DNA of 64,000 nucleotides from positions 63,259,001-63,323,000 of the forward strand of contig CM075656.1 of assembly GCA_037953625.1 (NCBI GenBank), given 5' to 3'. The notes under the pieces are model-generated. The model saw only the letters and a program-made list of their open reading frames with translations. It did no database searches and was not told the origin of the DNA. Of this stretch, positions 1-12,984 are shown piece by piece (within the stretch, counting starts at the first letter, position 1; the number at the start of each line of letters is the position of its first letter). Made by a program: the position numbers and the translations under genes. Origin of the DNA: Crotalaria pallida (lineage: Eukaryota; Streptophyta; Magnoliopsida; Fabales; Fabaceae).

Positions 1-151
1 CCCCAAGGGACGTAGAGGGTGTAGCATGAGTCCTTGGAGGTTCTAACAAGTGTAGAATGGTTAAGAGAGTATTCTAAAGGCTTAGAATGGTCTAGGAATG
101 TCTATTAGAACTTATAAGAACCATTAGAATGATCCTAAACATTGCTTGGTA
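1..151 (+). repeat. Reference satellite monomer (class B-like) and its internal anatomy
   Basis: First complete unit, used here to number monomer positions 1-151. It contains three copies of TAGAATGRT (starting at 53, 83 and 125), which suggests the monomer grew from a shorter ancestral repeat. Three dyads are visible. ATTCTAA-AGGC-TTAGAAT at 71-88 has 7-bp arms and a 4-base gap. TTCTA...TAGAA spans 41-57. CTTGG-TACC-CCAAG crosses the monomer boundary (145-158), and its CCAAGG is also complementary to CCTTGG at 32-37. A GGTACC (KpnI) site lies at the boundary in most monomers. Each unit carries one near-constant CpG in GACGTAGAG. This copy has the minor variant GTCTATTAGAACTT at 110-123, which reappears in later HORs. 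Confidence 0.9.
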
Positions 152-435
152 CCCCAAGGGACGTAGAGGGTGTAACATGAGTCCTTGGAGGTTCTAACAA
201 GCGTAGAATGGTTAGGAGAGTATTCTAAAGGCTTAGAATGGTCTAGGAATGTGTATTAGGACATATAAGAACATTTAGAATGATCCTAAACATTGCTTGG
301 TACCCCAAGGGACGTAGAGGGTGTAGCATGAGTCCTTGGAGGTTCTAACAAGTCTAGAATGGTTAAGAGAGTATTCTAAAGGCTTAGAATGGTCTAGGAA
401 TGTGTATTAGGACTTATAAGAACCATTAGAATGCT

Positions 436-1702
436 CCTAAACATTGCTTGGTACCCGAAGGGACGTAGAGGGTGTAGCATGAGTCCTTGGAGGTTCTAAC
501 AAGTGTAGAATGGTTAAGAAAGTAATCTAAAGGCTTAGAATGGTCTAGGAATGTGTATTAGGACTTATAAGAACCATTAGAATGATCCTAAACATTGCAT
601 GGTACCCCAAGGGACGTAGAGGGTGTACCATGAGTCCTTGGAGGTTCTAACAAGTGTAGAATGGTTAAGAGAGTATTCTAAATGCTTAGAATGGTCTACG
701 AATGTGTATTAGGACTTATAAGAACCATTAGAATGATCCTAAACATTGCATGGTACCCCAAGGGACGTAGAGGGTGTACCATGAGTCCTTGGAGGTTCTA
801 ACAAGTGTAGAATGGTTAAGAGAGTATTCTAAAGGCAAAGAATGGTCTACGAATGTGTATTAGGACTTATAAGAACCATTAGAATGATCCTAAACATTGC
901 TTGGTACCCCAAGGGACGTAGAGGGTGTAACATGAGTCCTTGGAGGTTCTAACAAGTGTAGAATGGTTAAGAGAGAATTCTAAAGGCAAAGAATGGTCTA
1001 CGAATGTGTATTAGGACTTATAAGAACCATTAGAATGATCCTAAACATTGCTTGGTACCCCAAGGGACGTAGAGGGTGTAACATGAGTCCTTGGAGGTTC
1101 TAACAAGTGTAGAATGGTTAAGAGAGTATTCTAAAGGCAAAGAATGGTCTACGAATGTGTATTAGGACTTATAAGAACCATTAGAATGATCCTAAACATT
1201 GCTTGGTACCCCAAGGGACGTAGAGGGTGTAACATGAGTCCTTGGAGGTTCTAACAAGTGTAGAATGGTTAAGAGAGTATTCTAAAGGCAAAGAATGGTC
1301 TACGAATGTGTATTAGGACTTATAAGAACCATTAGAATGATCCTAAACATTGCTTGGTACCCCAAGGGACGTAGAGGGTTAACATGAGTCCTTGGAGGTT
1401 CTAACAAGTGTAGAATGGTTAGGAGAGTATTCTAAAGGATTAGAATGGTCTAGGAATGTGTATTAGGACATATAAGAACATTTAGAATGATCCTAAACAT
1501 TGCTTGGTACCCTAAAGGACGTAGAGAGTGTAGCATGAGTCCTTGGAGGTTCTAACAAGTGTAGAATGGTTAAGAGAGTATTCTAAAGGCTTAGAATGGT
1601 CTAGGAATGTGTATTAGGACTTATAAGAACCATTAGAATGATCCTAAACATTGCATGGTACCCCAAGGGACGTAGAGGGTGTACCATGAGTCCTTGGAGG
1701 TT
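436..1702 (+). repeat. Higher-order repeat, 10-monomer period, copy 1
   Basis: This stretch matches 1945-3211 at an offset of 1,509 bp (ten monomers minus 1 bp). Shared markers in order are CCCGAAGGG with GAAAGTAATCT (from 454), AAATGCTTAG joined to CTACG (from 605), GAGAGAATTCT (from 907), the 1-bp deletion GGGTTAACATG (near 1379), AAAGGATTAG, and a CCCTAAAGG opening at 1510. I noticed no differences between the copies by eye. Similarity ends near 1702, where this copy continues as GAAAGTAATCT and the second copy as GAGAGTATTCT then CAAAG. Confidence 0.88.
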
Positions 1703-1944
1703 CTAACAAGTGTAGAATGGTTAAGAAAGTAATCTAAAGGCTTAGAATGGTCTAGGAATATGTATTAGGACTTATAAGAACCATTAGAATGATCCTAAAC
1801 ATTGCTTGGTACCCGAAGGGACGTAGAGGGTGTAGCATGAGTCCTTGGAGGTTCTAACAAGTGTAGAATGGTTAAGAAAGTAATCTAAAGGCTTAGAATG
1901 GTCTAGGAATGTGTATTAGGACTTATAAGAACCATTAGAATGAT

Positions 1945-3211
1945 CCTAAACATTGCTTGGTACCCGAAGGGACGTAGAGGGTGTAGCATGAGTCCTTGGA
2001 GGTTCTAACAAGTGTAGAATGGTTAAGAAAGTAATCTAAAGGCTTAGAATGGTCTAGGAATGTGTATTAGGACTTATAAGAACCATTAGAATGATCCTAA
2101 ACATTGCATGGTACCCCAAGGGACGTAGAGGGTGTACCATGAGTCCTTGGAGGTTCTAACAAGTGTAGAATGGTTAAGAGAGTATTCTAAATGCTTAGAA
2201 TGGTCTACGAATGTGTATTAGGACTTATAAGAACCATTAGAATGATCCTAAACATTGCATGGTACCCCAAGGGACGTAGAGGGTGTACCATGAGTCCTTG
2301 GAGGTTCTAACAAGTGTAGAATGGTTAAGAGAGTATTCTAAAGGCAAAGAATGGTCTACGAATGTGTATTAGGACTTATAAGAACCATTAGAATGATCCT
2401 AAACATTGCTTGGTACCCCAAGGGACGTAGAGGGTGTAACATGAGTCCTTGGAGGTTCTAACAAGTGTAGAATGGTTAAGAGAGAATTCTAAAGGCAAAG
2501 AATGGTCTACGAATGTGTATTAGGACTTATAAGAACCATTAGAATGATCCTAAACATTGCTTGGTACCCCAAGGGACGTAGAGGGTGTAACATGAGTCCT
2601 TGGAGGTTCTAACAAGTGTAGAATGGTTAAGAGAGTATTCTAAAGGCAAAGAATGGTCTACGAATGTGTATTAGGACTTATAAGAACCATTAGAATGATC
2701 CTAAACATTGCTTGGTACCCCAAGGGACGTAGAGGGTGTAACATGAGTCCTTGGAGGTTCTAACAAGTGTAGAATGGTTAAGAGAGTATTCTAAAGGCAA
2801 AGAATGGTCTACGAATGTGTATTAGGACTTATAAGAACCATTAGAATGATCCTAAACATTGCTTGGTACCCCAAGGGACGTAGAGGGTTAACATGAGTCC
2901 TTGGAGGTTCTAACAAGTGTAGAATGGTTAGGAGAGTATTCTAAAGGATTAGAATGGTCTAGGAATGTGTATTAGGACATATAAGAACATTTAGAATGAT
3001 CCTAAACATTGCTTGGTACCCTAAAGGACGTAGAGAGTGTAGCATGAGTCCTTGGAGGTTCTAACAAGTGTAGAATGGTTAAGAGAGTATTCTAAAGGCT
3101 TAGAATGGTCTAGGAATGTGTATTAGGACTTATAAGAACCATTAGAATGATCCTAAACATTGCATGGTACCCCAAGGGACGTAGAGGGTGTACCATGAGT
3201 CCTTGGAGGTT
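1945..3211 (+). repeat. Higher-order repeat, 10-monomer period, copy 2
   Basis: Second copy of the ten-monomer unit, with the same ordered markers as 436-1702, including the private 1-bp deletion GGGTTAACATG (near 2888). Inheriting the same deletion shows block duplication, not recurrent mutation. The left boundary is set by GATCC here against GCTCC in the first copy. Confidence 0.88.
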
Positions 3212-4830
3212 CTAACAAGTGTATAATGGTTAAGAGAGTATTCTAAAGGCAAAGAATGGTCTACGAATGTGTATTAGGACTTATAAGAACCATTAGAATG
3301 ATCCTAAACATTGCTTGGTACCCCAAGGGACGTAGAGGGTGTAACATGAGTCCTTGGAGGTTCTAACAAGTGTAGAATGGTTAAGAGAGAATTCTAAAGG
3401 CAAAGAATGGTCTACGAATGTGTATTAGGACTTATAAGAACCATTAGAATGATCCTAAACATTGCTTGGTACCCCAAGGGACGTAGAGGGTGTAACATGA
3501 GTCCTTGGAGGTTCTAACAAGTGTAGAATGGTTAGGAGAGTATTCTACAGGCTTAGAATGGTCTAGGAATGTGTATTAGGACATATAAGAACATTTAGAA
3601 TGATCCTAAACATTGCTTGGTACCCCAAGGGACGTAGAGGGTGTAACATGAGTCCTTGGAGGTTCTAACAAGTGTAGAATGGTTAGGAGAGTATTCTAAA
3701 GGCTTAGAATGGTCTAGGAATGTGTATTAGGACATATAAGAACATTTAGAATGATCCTAAACATTGCTTGGTACCCTAAAGGACGTAGAGAGTGTAGCAT
3801 GAGTCCTTGGAGGTTCTAACAAGTGTAGAATGGTTAAGAGAGTATTCTAAAGGCTTAGAATGGTCTAGGAATGTGTATTAGGACTTATAAGAACCATTAG
3901 AATGATCCTAAACATTGCATGGTACCCCAAGGGACGTAGAGGGTGTACCATGAGTCCTTGGAGGTTTTAACAAGTGTAGAATGGTTAAGAGAGTATTCTA
4001 AAGTCAAAGAATGGTCTACGAATGTGTATTAGGACTTATAAGAACCATTAGAATGATCCTAAACATTGCTTGGTACCCCAAGGGACGTAGAGGGTGTAAC
4101 ATGAGTCCTTGGAGGTTCTAACAAGTGTAGAATGGTTAAGAGAGTATTCTAAAGGCAAAGAATGGTCTACGAATGTGTATTAGGACTTATAAGAACCATT
4201 AGAATGATCCTAAACATTGCATGGTACCCCAAGGGACGTAGAGGGTGTAACATGAGTCCTTGGAGGTTCTAACAAGTGTAGAATGGTTAAGAGAGTATTC
4301 TAAAGGCAAAGAATGGTCTACGAATGTGTATTAGGACTTATAAGAACCATTAGAATGATCCTAAACATTGCTTGGTACCCCAAGGGACGTAGAGGGTGTA
4401 ACATGAGTCCTTGGAGGTTCTAACAAGTGTAGAATGGTTAGGAGAGTATTCTAAAGGCTTAGAATGGTCTAGGAATGTGTACTAGGACATATAAGAACAT
4501 TTAGAATGATCCTAAACATTGCTTGGTACCCCAAGGGACGTAGAGGGTGTAACATGAGTCCTTGGAGGTTCTAACAAGTGTAGAATGGTTAAGAAAGTAA
4601 TCTAAAGGCTTAGAATGGTCTAGGAATGTGTATTAGGACTTATAAGAACCATTAGAATGATCCTAAACATTGCTTGGTACCCGAAGAGACGTAGAGGGTG
4701 TAGCATGAGTCCTTGGAGGTTCTAACAAGTGTAGAATGGTTAAGAGAGAATTCTAAAGGCAAAGAATGGTCTAGGAATGTGTATTAGGACTTATAAGAAC
4801 CATTAGAATGATCCTAAACAGTGCTTGGTA

Positions 4831-6038
4831 CCCGAAGGGACGTAGAGGGTGTAGCATGAGTCCTTCGAGGTTCTAACAAGTGTAGAATGGTTAAGAAAGT
4901 AATCTAAAGACTTAGAATGGTCTAGGAATGTGTATTAGGACTTATAAGAACCATTAGAATGATCCTAAACATTGCTTGGTACCCGAAGAGATGTAGAGGG
5001 TGTAGCATGAGTCCTTGGAGGTTCTAACAAGTGTAGAATGGTTAGGAGAGTATTCTAAAGGCTTAGAATGGTCTAGGAATGTGTATTAGGACATATAAGA
5101 ACATTTAGAATGATCCTAAACATTGCTTGGTACCCTAAAGGACGTAGAGAGTGTAGCATGAGTCCTTGGAGGTTCTAACAAGTGTAGAATGGTTAAGAGA
5201 GTATTCTAAAGGCTTAGAATGGTCTAGGAATGTGTATTAGGACTTATAAGAACCATTAGAATGATCCTAAACATTGCATGGTACCCCAAGGGACGTAGAG
5301 GGTGTACCATGAGTCCTTGGAGGTTCTAACAAGTGTAGAATGGTTAAGAGAGTATTCTAAAGGCAAAGAATGGTCTACGAATGTGTATTAGGACTTATAA
5401 GAACCATTAGAATGATCCTAAACATTGCTTGGTACCCCAAGGGACATAGAGGGTGTAACATGAGTCCTTGGAGGTTCTAACAAGTGTAGAATGGTTAAGA
5501 GAGTATTCTAAAGGCAAAGAATGGTCTACGAATGTGTATTAGGACTTATAAGAACCATTAGAATGATCCTAAACATTGCTTGGTAACCCAAGGGACGTAG
5601 AGGGTGTAACATGAGTCCTTGGAGGTTCTAACAAGTGTAGAATGGTTAGGAGAGTATTCTACAGGCTTAGAATGGTCTAGGAATGTGTATTAGGACATAT
5701 AAGAACATTTAGAATGATCCTAAACATTGCTTGGTACTTGAAGGGACGTAGAGGGTGTAGCATGAGTCCTTGGAGGTTCTAACAAGTGTAGAATGGTTAA
5801 GAAAGTAATATAAAGGCTTAGAATGGTCTAGGAATGTGTATTAGGACTTATAAGAACCATTAGAATGATCCTAAACATTGCTTGGTACCCGAAGAGACGT
5901 AGAGGGTGTAGCATGAGTCCTTGGAGGTTCTAATAAGTGTAGAATGGTTAGGAGAGTATTCTAAAGGCTTAGAATGGTCTAGGAATGTGTATTAGGACAT
6001 ATAAGAACATTTAGAATGATCCTAAACATTGCTTGGTA
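4831..6038 (+). repeat. Eight-monomer block duplicated 30 monomers downstream, copy 1
   Basis: Eight monomers that recur at 9361-10568, an offset of 4,530 bp (exactly 30 x 151). Shared rare markers are TCCTTCGAGG, CCCGAAGAGATG, GACATAGAG (from 5435), the GGTAACCC opening (5583 region), CTACAGG, the CTTGAAGG opening (5737) and GAAAGTAATATAAAGG (near 5810). The copies differ at only a few positions, for example CAAAGAATGG here against CAAAGATTGG there, and TCTAATAAG here against TCTAACAAG there. A shorter part of the block (openings 4680-5133) also recurs nine monomers on, at 6039-6492. Confidence 0.85.
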
Positions 6039-8303
6039 CCCGAAGAGACGTAGAGGGTGTAGCATGAGTCCTTGGAGGTTCTAACAAGTGTAGAATGGTT
6101 AAGAGATAATTCTAAAGGCAAAGAATGGTCTAGGAATGTGTATTAGGACTTATAAGAACCATTAGAATGATCCTAAACAGTGCTTGGTACCCGAAGGGAC
6201 GTAGAGGGTGTAGCATGAGTCCTTCGAGGTTCTAACAAGTGTAGAATGGTTAAGAAAGTAATCTAAAGACTTAGAATGGTCTAGGAATGTGTATTAGGAC
6301 TTATAAGAACCATTAGAATGATCCTAAACATTGCTTGGTACCCGAAGAGATGTAGAGGGTGTAGCATGAGTCCTTGGAGGTTCTAACAAGTGTAGAATGG
6401 TTAGGAGAGTATTCTAAAGGCTTAGAATGGTCTAGGAATGTGTATTAGGACATATAAGAACATTTAGAATGATCCTAAACATTGCTTGGTACCCTAAAGG
6501 ACGTAGAGAGTGTAGCATGAGTCCTTGGAGGTTCTAACAAGTGTAGAATGGTTAAGAGAGTATTCTAAAGGCTTAGAATGGTCTAGGAATGTGTATTAGG
6601 ACTTATAAGAACCATTAGAATGATCCTAAACATTGCATGGTACCCCAAGGGACGTAGAGGGTGTAACATGAGTCCTTGGAGGTTCTAACAAGTGTAGAAT
6701 GGTTAAGAGAGAATTCTAAAGGCAAAGAATGGTCTACGAATGTGTATTAGGACTTATAAGAACCATTAGAATGATCCTAAACATTGCTTGGTACCCCAAG
6801 GGACGTAGAGGGTGTAACATGAGTCCTTGGAGGTTCTAACAAGTGTAGAATGGTTAAGAGAGTATTCTAAAGGCAAAGAATGGTCTACGAATGTGTATTA
6901 GGACTTATAAGAACCATTAGAATGATCCTAAACATTGCTTGGTACCCCAAGGGACGTAGAGGGTGTAACATGAGTCCTTGGAGGTTCTAACAAGTGTAGA
7001 ATGGTTAAGAGAGTATTCTAAAGGCAAAGAATGGTCTACGAATGTGTATTAGGACTTATAAGAACCATTAGAATGATCCTAAACATTGCTTGGTACCCCA
7101 AGGGACGTAGAGGGTGTAACATGAGTCCTTGGAGGTTCTAACAAGTGTAGAATGGTTAGGAGAGTATTCTAAAGGCTTAGAATGGTCTAGGAATGTGTAT
7201 TAGGACATATAAGAACATTTAGAATGATCCTAAACATTGCTTGGTACCCTAAAGGACGTAGAGAGTGTAGCATGAGTCCTTGGAGGTTCTAACAAGTGTA
7301 GAATGGTTAAGAGAGTATTCTAAAGGCTTAGAATGGTCTAGGAATGTGTATTAGGACTTATAAGAACCATTAGAATGATCCTAAACATTGCATGGTACCC
7401 CAAGGGACGTAGAGGGTGTACCATGAGTCCTTGGAGGTTCTAACAAGTGTAGAATGGTTAAGATAGTATTCTAAAGTCAAAGAATGGTCTACGAATGTGT
7501 ATTAGGACTTATAAGAACCATTAGAATGATCCTAAACATTGCTTGGTACCCCAAGGGACGTAGAGGGTGTAACATGAGTCCTTGGAGGTTCTAACAAGTG
7601 TAGAATGGTTAAGAGAGTATTCTAAAGGCAAAGAATGGTCTACGAATGTGTATTAGGACTTATAAGAACCATTAGAATGATCCTAAACATTGCATGGTAC
7701 CCCAAGGGACGTAGAGGGTGTACCATGAGTCCTTGGAGGTTCTAACAAGTGTAGAATGGTTAAGAGAGAATTCTAAAGGCAAAGAATGGTCTACGAATGT
7801 GTATTAGGACTTATAAGAACCATTAGAATGATCCTAAACATTGCTTGGTACCCCAAGGGACGTAGAGGGTGTAACATGAGTCCTTGGAGGTTCTAACAAG
7901 TGTAGAATGGTTAAGAGAGTATTCTAAAGGCAAAGAATGGTCTACGAATGTGTATTAGGACTTATAAGAACCATTAGAATGATCCTAAACATTGCTTGGT
8001 ACCCCAAGGGACGTAGAGGGTGTAACATGAGTCCTTGGAGGTTCTAACAAGTGTAGAATGGTTAGGAGAGTATTCTAAAGGCTTAGAATGGTCTAGGAAT
8101 GTGTACTAGGACATATAAGAACATTTAGAATGATCCTAAACATTGCTTGGTACCCCAAGGGACGTAGAGGGTGTAGCTTGAGTCCTTGGAGGTTCTAACA
8201 AGTGTAGAATGGTTAAGAAAGTAATCTAAAGGCTTAGAATGGTCTAGGAATGTGTATTAGGACTTATAAGAACCATTAGAATGATCCTAAACAGTGCTTG
8301 GTA

Positions 8304-9360
8304 CCCGAAGGGACGTAGAGGGTGTAGCATGAGTCCTTCGAGGTTCTAACAAGTGTAGAATGGTTAAGAAAGTAATCTAAAGACTTAGAATGGTCTAGGA
8401 ATGTGTATTAGGACTTATAAGAACCATTAGAATGATCCTAAACATTGCTTGGTACCCGAAGAGATGTAGAGGGTGTAGCATGAGTCCTTGGAGGTTCTAA
8501 CAAGTGTAGAATGGTTAGGAGAGTATTCTAAAGGCTTAGAATGGTCTAGGAATGTGTATTAGGACATATAAGAACATTTAGAATGATCCTAAACATTGCT
8601 TGGTACCCTAAAGGACGTAGAGAGTGTAGCATGAGTCCTTGGAGGTTCTAACAAGTGTAGAATGGTTAAGAGAGTATTCTAAAGGCTTAGAATGGTCTAG
8701 GAATGTGTATTAGGACTTATAAGAACCATTAGAATGATCCTAAACATTGCATGGTACCCCAAGGGACGTAGAGGGTGTACCATGAGTCCTTGGAGGTTCT
8801 AACAAGTGTAGAATGGTTAAGAGAGTATTCTAAAGGCAAAGATTGGTCTACGAATGTGTATTAGGACTTATAAGAACCATTAGAATGATCCTAAACATTG
8901 CTTGGTACCCCAAGGGACATAGAGGGTGTAACATGAGTCCTTGGAGGTTCTAACAAGTGTAGAATGGTTAGGAGAGTATTCTACAGGCTTAGAATGGTCT
9001 AGGAATGTGTATTAGGACATATAAGAACATTTAGAATGATCCTAAACATTGCTTGGTACTTGAAGGGACGTAGAGGGTGTAGCATGAGTCCTTGGAGGTT
9101 CTAACAAGTGTAGAATGGTTAGGAGAGTATTCTAAAGGCTTAGAATGGTCTAGGAATGTGTACTAGGACATATAAGAACATTTAGAATGATCCTAAACAT
9201 TGCTTGGTACCCCAAGGGACGTAGAGGGTGTAACATGAGTCCTTGGAGGTTCTAACAAGTGTAGAATGGTTAAGAAAGTAATCTAAAGGCTTAGAATGGT
9301 CTAGGAATGTGTATTAGGACTTATAAGAACCATTAGAATGATCCTAAACAGTGCTTGGTA
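8304..9360 (+). repeat. Seven-monomer unit containing a hybrid monomer
   Basis: This unit parallels the start of 9361-10568 (TCCTTCGAGG, CCCGAAGAGATG, CCCTAAAGG, GTACC with CAAAGATTGG, GACATAG) but is one monomer shorter. The monomer opening at 8908 has the GACATAG front half of the 9965 monomer and the GGTTAGGAGAG...CTACAGG back half of the 10116 monomer. That is what an in-register unequal exchange with a breakpoint inside the monomer would leave. Confidence 0.78.
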
Positions 9361-10568
9361 CCCGAAGGGACGTAGAGGGTGTAGCATGAGTCCTTCGAGG
9401 TTCTAACAAGTGTAGAATGGTTAAGAAAGTAATCTAAAGACTTAGAATGGTCTAGGAATGTGTATTAGGACTTATAAGAACCATTAGAATGATCCTAAAC
9501 ATTGCTTGGTACCCGAAGAGATGTAGAGGGTGTAGCATGAGTCCTTGGAGGTTCTAACAAGTGTAGAATGGTTAGGAGAGTATTCTAAAGGCTTAGAATG
9601 GTCTAGGAATGTGTATTAGGACATATAAGAACATTTAGAATGATCCTAAACATTGCTTGGTACCCTAAAGGACGTAGAGAGTGTAGCATGAGTCCTTGGA
9701 GGTTCTAACAAGTGTAGAATGGTTAAGAGAGTATTCTAAAGGCTTAGAATGGTCTAGGAATGTGTATTAGGACTTATAAGAACCATTAGAATGATCCTAA
9801 ACATTGCATGGTACCCCAAGGGACGTAGAGGGTGTACCATGAGTCCTTGGAGGTTCTAACAAGTGTAGAATGGTTAAGAGAGTATTCTAAAGGCAAAGAT
9901 TGGTCTACGAATGTGTATTAGGACTTATAAGAACCATTAGAATGATCCTAAACATTGCTTGGTACCCCAAGGGACATAGAGGGTGTAACATGAGTCCTTG
10001 GAGGTTCTAACAAGTGTAGAATGGTTAAGAGAGTATTCTAAAGGCAAAGAATGGTCTACGAATGTGTATTAGGACTTATAAGAACCATTAGAATGATCCT
10101 AAACATTGCTTGGTAACCCAAGGGACGTAGAGGGTGTAACATGAGTCCTTGGAGGTTCTAACAAGTGTAGAATGGTTAGGAGAGTATTCTACAGGCTTAG
10201 AATGGTCTAGGAATGTGTATTAGGACATATAAGAACATTTAGAATGATCCTAAACATTGCTTGGTACTTGAAGGGACGTAGAGGGTGTAGCATGAGTCCT
10301 TGGAGGTTCTAACAAGTGTAGAATGGTTAAGAAAGTAATATAAAGGCTTAGAATGGTCTAGGAATGTGTATTAGGACTTATAAGAACCATTAGAATGATC
10401 CTAAACATTGCTTGGTACCCGAAGAGACGTAGAGGGTGTAGCATGAGTCCTTGGAGGTTCTAACAAGTGTAGAATGGTTAGGAGAGTATTCTAAAGGCTT
10501 AGAATGGTCTAGGAATGTGTATTAGGACATATAAGAACATTTAGAATGATCCTAAACATTGCTTGGTA
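9361..10568 (+). repeat. Eight-monomer block, copy 2
   Basis: Partner of 4831-6038, 30 monomers away, with the same series of rare variants. The block also resembles 8304-9360 at a seven-monomer offset, which shares CAAAGATTGG and GACATAG. Several layers of duplication are therefore superimposed in the 4.6-11 kb region. Confidence 0.85.
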
Positions 10569-11625
10569 CCCTAAAGGACGTAGAGAGTGTAGCATGAGTC
10601 CTTGGAGGTTCTAACAAGTGTAGAATGGTTAAGAGAGTATTCTAAAGGCTTAGAATGGTCTAGGAATGTGTATTAGGACTTATAAGAACCATTAGAATGA
10701 TCCTAAACATTGCATGGTACCCCAAGGGACGTAGAGGGTGTACCATGAGTCCTTGGAGGTTCTAACAAGTGTAGAATGGTTAAGAGAGTATTCTAAAGGC
10801 AAAGATTGGTCTACGAATGTGTATTAGGACTTATAAGAACCATTAGAATGATCCTAAACATTGCTTGGTACCCCAAGGGACATAGAGGGTGTAACATGAG
10901 TCCTTGGAGGTTCTAACAAGTGTAGAATGGTTAAGAGAGTATTCTAAAGGCAAAGAATGGTCTACGAATGTGTATTAGGACTTATAAGAACCATTAGAAT
11001 GATCCTAAACATTGCTTGGTACCCCAAGGGACGTAGAGGGTGTAACATGAGTCCTTGGAGGTTCTAACAAGTGTAGAATGGTTAGGAGAGTATTCTACAG
11101 GCTTAGAATGGTCTAGGAATGTGTATTAGGACATATAAGAACATTTAGAATGATCCTAAACATTGCTTGGTACTTGAAGGGACGTAGAGGGTGTAGCATG
11201 AGTCCTTGGAGGTTCTAACAAGTGTAGAATGGTTAAGAGAGTATTCTAAAGGCTTAGAATGGTCTAGGAATGTGTATTAGGACTTATAAGAACCATTAGA
11301 ATGATCCTAAACATTGCTTGGTACCCGAAGAGACGTAGAGGGTGTAGCATGAGTCCTTGGAGGTTCTAACAAGTGTAGAATGGTTAAGAGAGTATTCTAA
11401 AGGCTTAGAATGGTCTAGGAATGTGTATTAGGACTTATAAGAACCATTAGAATGCTCCTAAACATTGTTTGGTACCCGAAGGGACGTAGAGGGTGTAGCA
11501 TGAGTCCTTGGAGGTTCTAACAAGTGTAGAATGCTTAAGAGAGTATTCTAAAGGCTTAGAATGGTCTAGGAATGTGTATTAGGACTTATAAGAACCATTA
11601 GAATGATCCTAAACATTGCATGGTA

Positions 11626-12612
11626 CCCCAAGGGACGTAGAGGGTGTAACATGAGTCCTTGGAGGTTCTAACAAGTGTAGAATGGTTAGGAGAGTATTCT
11701 ACAGGCTTAGAATGGTCTAGGAATGTGTATTAGGACATATAAGAACATTTAGAATGATCCTAAACATTGCTTGGTACTTGAAGGGACGTAGAGGGTGTAG
11801 CATGAGTCCTTGGAGGTTCTAACAAGTGTAGAATGGTTAGGAGAGTATTCTAAAGGCTTAGAATGGTCTAGGAATGTGTATTAGGACATATAAGAACATT
11901 TAGAATGATCCTAAACATTGCTTGGTACCCCAAGGGACGTAGAGGGTGTAGCATGAGTCCTTGGAGGTTCTAACAAGTGTAGAATGGTTAAGAGAGTATT
12001 CTAAAGGCTTAGAATGGTCTAGGAATGTGTATTAGGACTTATAAGAATCATTAGAATGATCCTAAACATTGCTTGATACTTGAAGGGACGTAGAGGGTGT
12101 AGCTTGAGTCCTTGGAGGTTCTAACAAGTGTAGAATGGTTAAGAAAGTAATCTAAAGGCTTAGAATGGTCTAGGAATGTGTATTAGGACTTATAAGAACC
12201 ATTAGAATGATCCTAAACATTGCTTGGTACCCGAAGAGACGTAGAGGGTGTAGCATGAGTCCTTGGAGGTTCTAACAAGTGTAGAATGGTTAAGAGAGTA
12301 TTCTAAAGGCAAAGAATGGTCTACGAATGTGTATTAGGACTTATAAGAACCATTAGAATGATCCTAAACATTGCTTGGTACCCCAAGGGACGTAGAGGGT
12401 GTAACATGAGTCCTTGGAGGTTCTAACAAGTGTAGAATGGTTAAGAGAGTATTCTAAAGGCAAAGAATGGTCTACGAATGTGTATTAGGACTTATAAGAA
12501 CCATTAGAATGATCCTAAACATTGCTTGGTACCCCAAGGGACGTAGAGGGTGTAACATGAGTCCTTGGAGGTTCTAACAAGTGTAGAATGGTTAAGAGAG
12601 TATTCTAAAGGC
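11626..12612 (+). repeat. Higher-order repeat, nine-monomer period, copy 1
   Basis: Matches 12985-13971 at an offset of 1,359 bp (9 x 151). Shared markers are CTACAGG, two CTTGAAGG openings (11777 and 12079), the rare AGAATCATT (near 12044) followed by TTGATACTTG, GTAGCTTGAG, and two class C monomers. The copies diverge where this one continues with CAAAG and the second with CTTAG. Confidence 0.85.
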
Positions 12613-12984
12613 AAAGAATGGTCTACGAATGTGTATTAGGACTTATAAGAACCATTAGAATGATCCTAAACATTGCTTGGTACCCCAAGGGACGTAGAGG
12701 GTGTAACATGAGTCCTTGGAGGTTCTAACAAGTGTAGAATGGTTAGGAGAGTATTCTAAAGGCTTAGAATGGTCTAGGAATGTGTATTAGGACATATAAG
12801 AACATTTAGAATGATCCTAAACATTGCTTGGTACCCCAAGGGACGTAGAGGGTGTAGCATGAGTCCTTGGAGGTTCTAACAAGTGTAGAATGGTTAAGAG
12901 AGTATTCTAAAGGCATAGAATGGTCTAGGAATGTGTATTAGGACTTATAAGAACCATTAGAATGATCCTAAACATTGCATGGTA

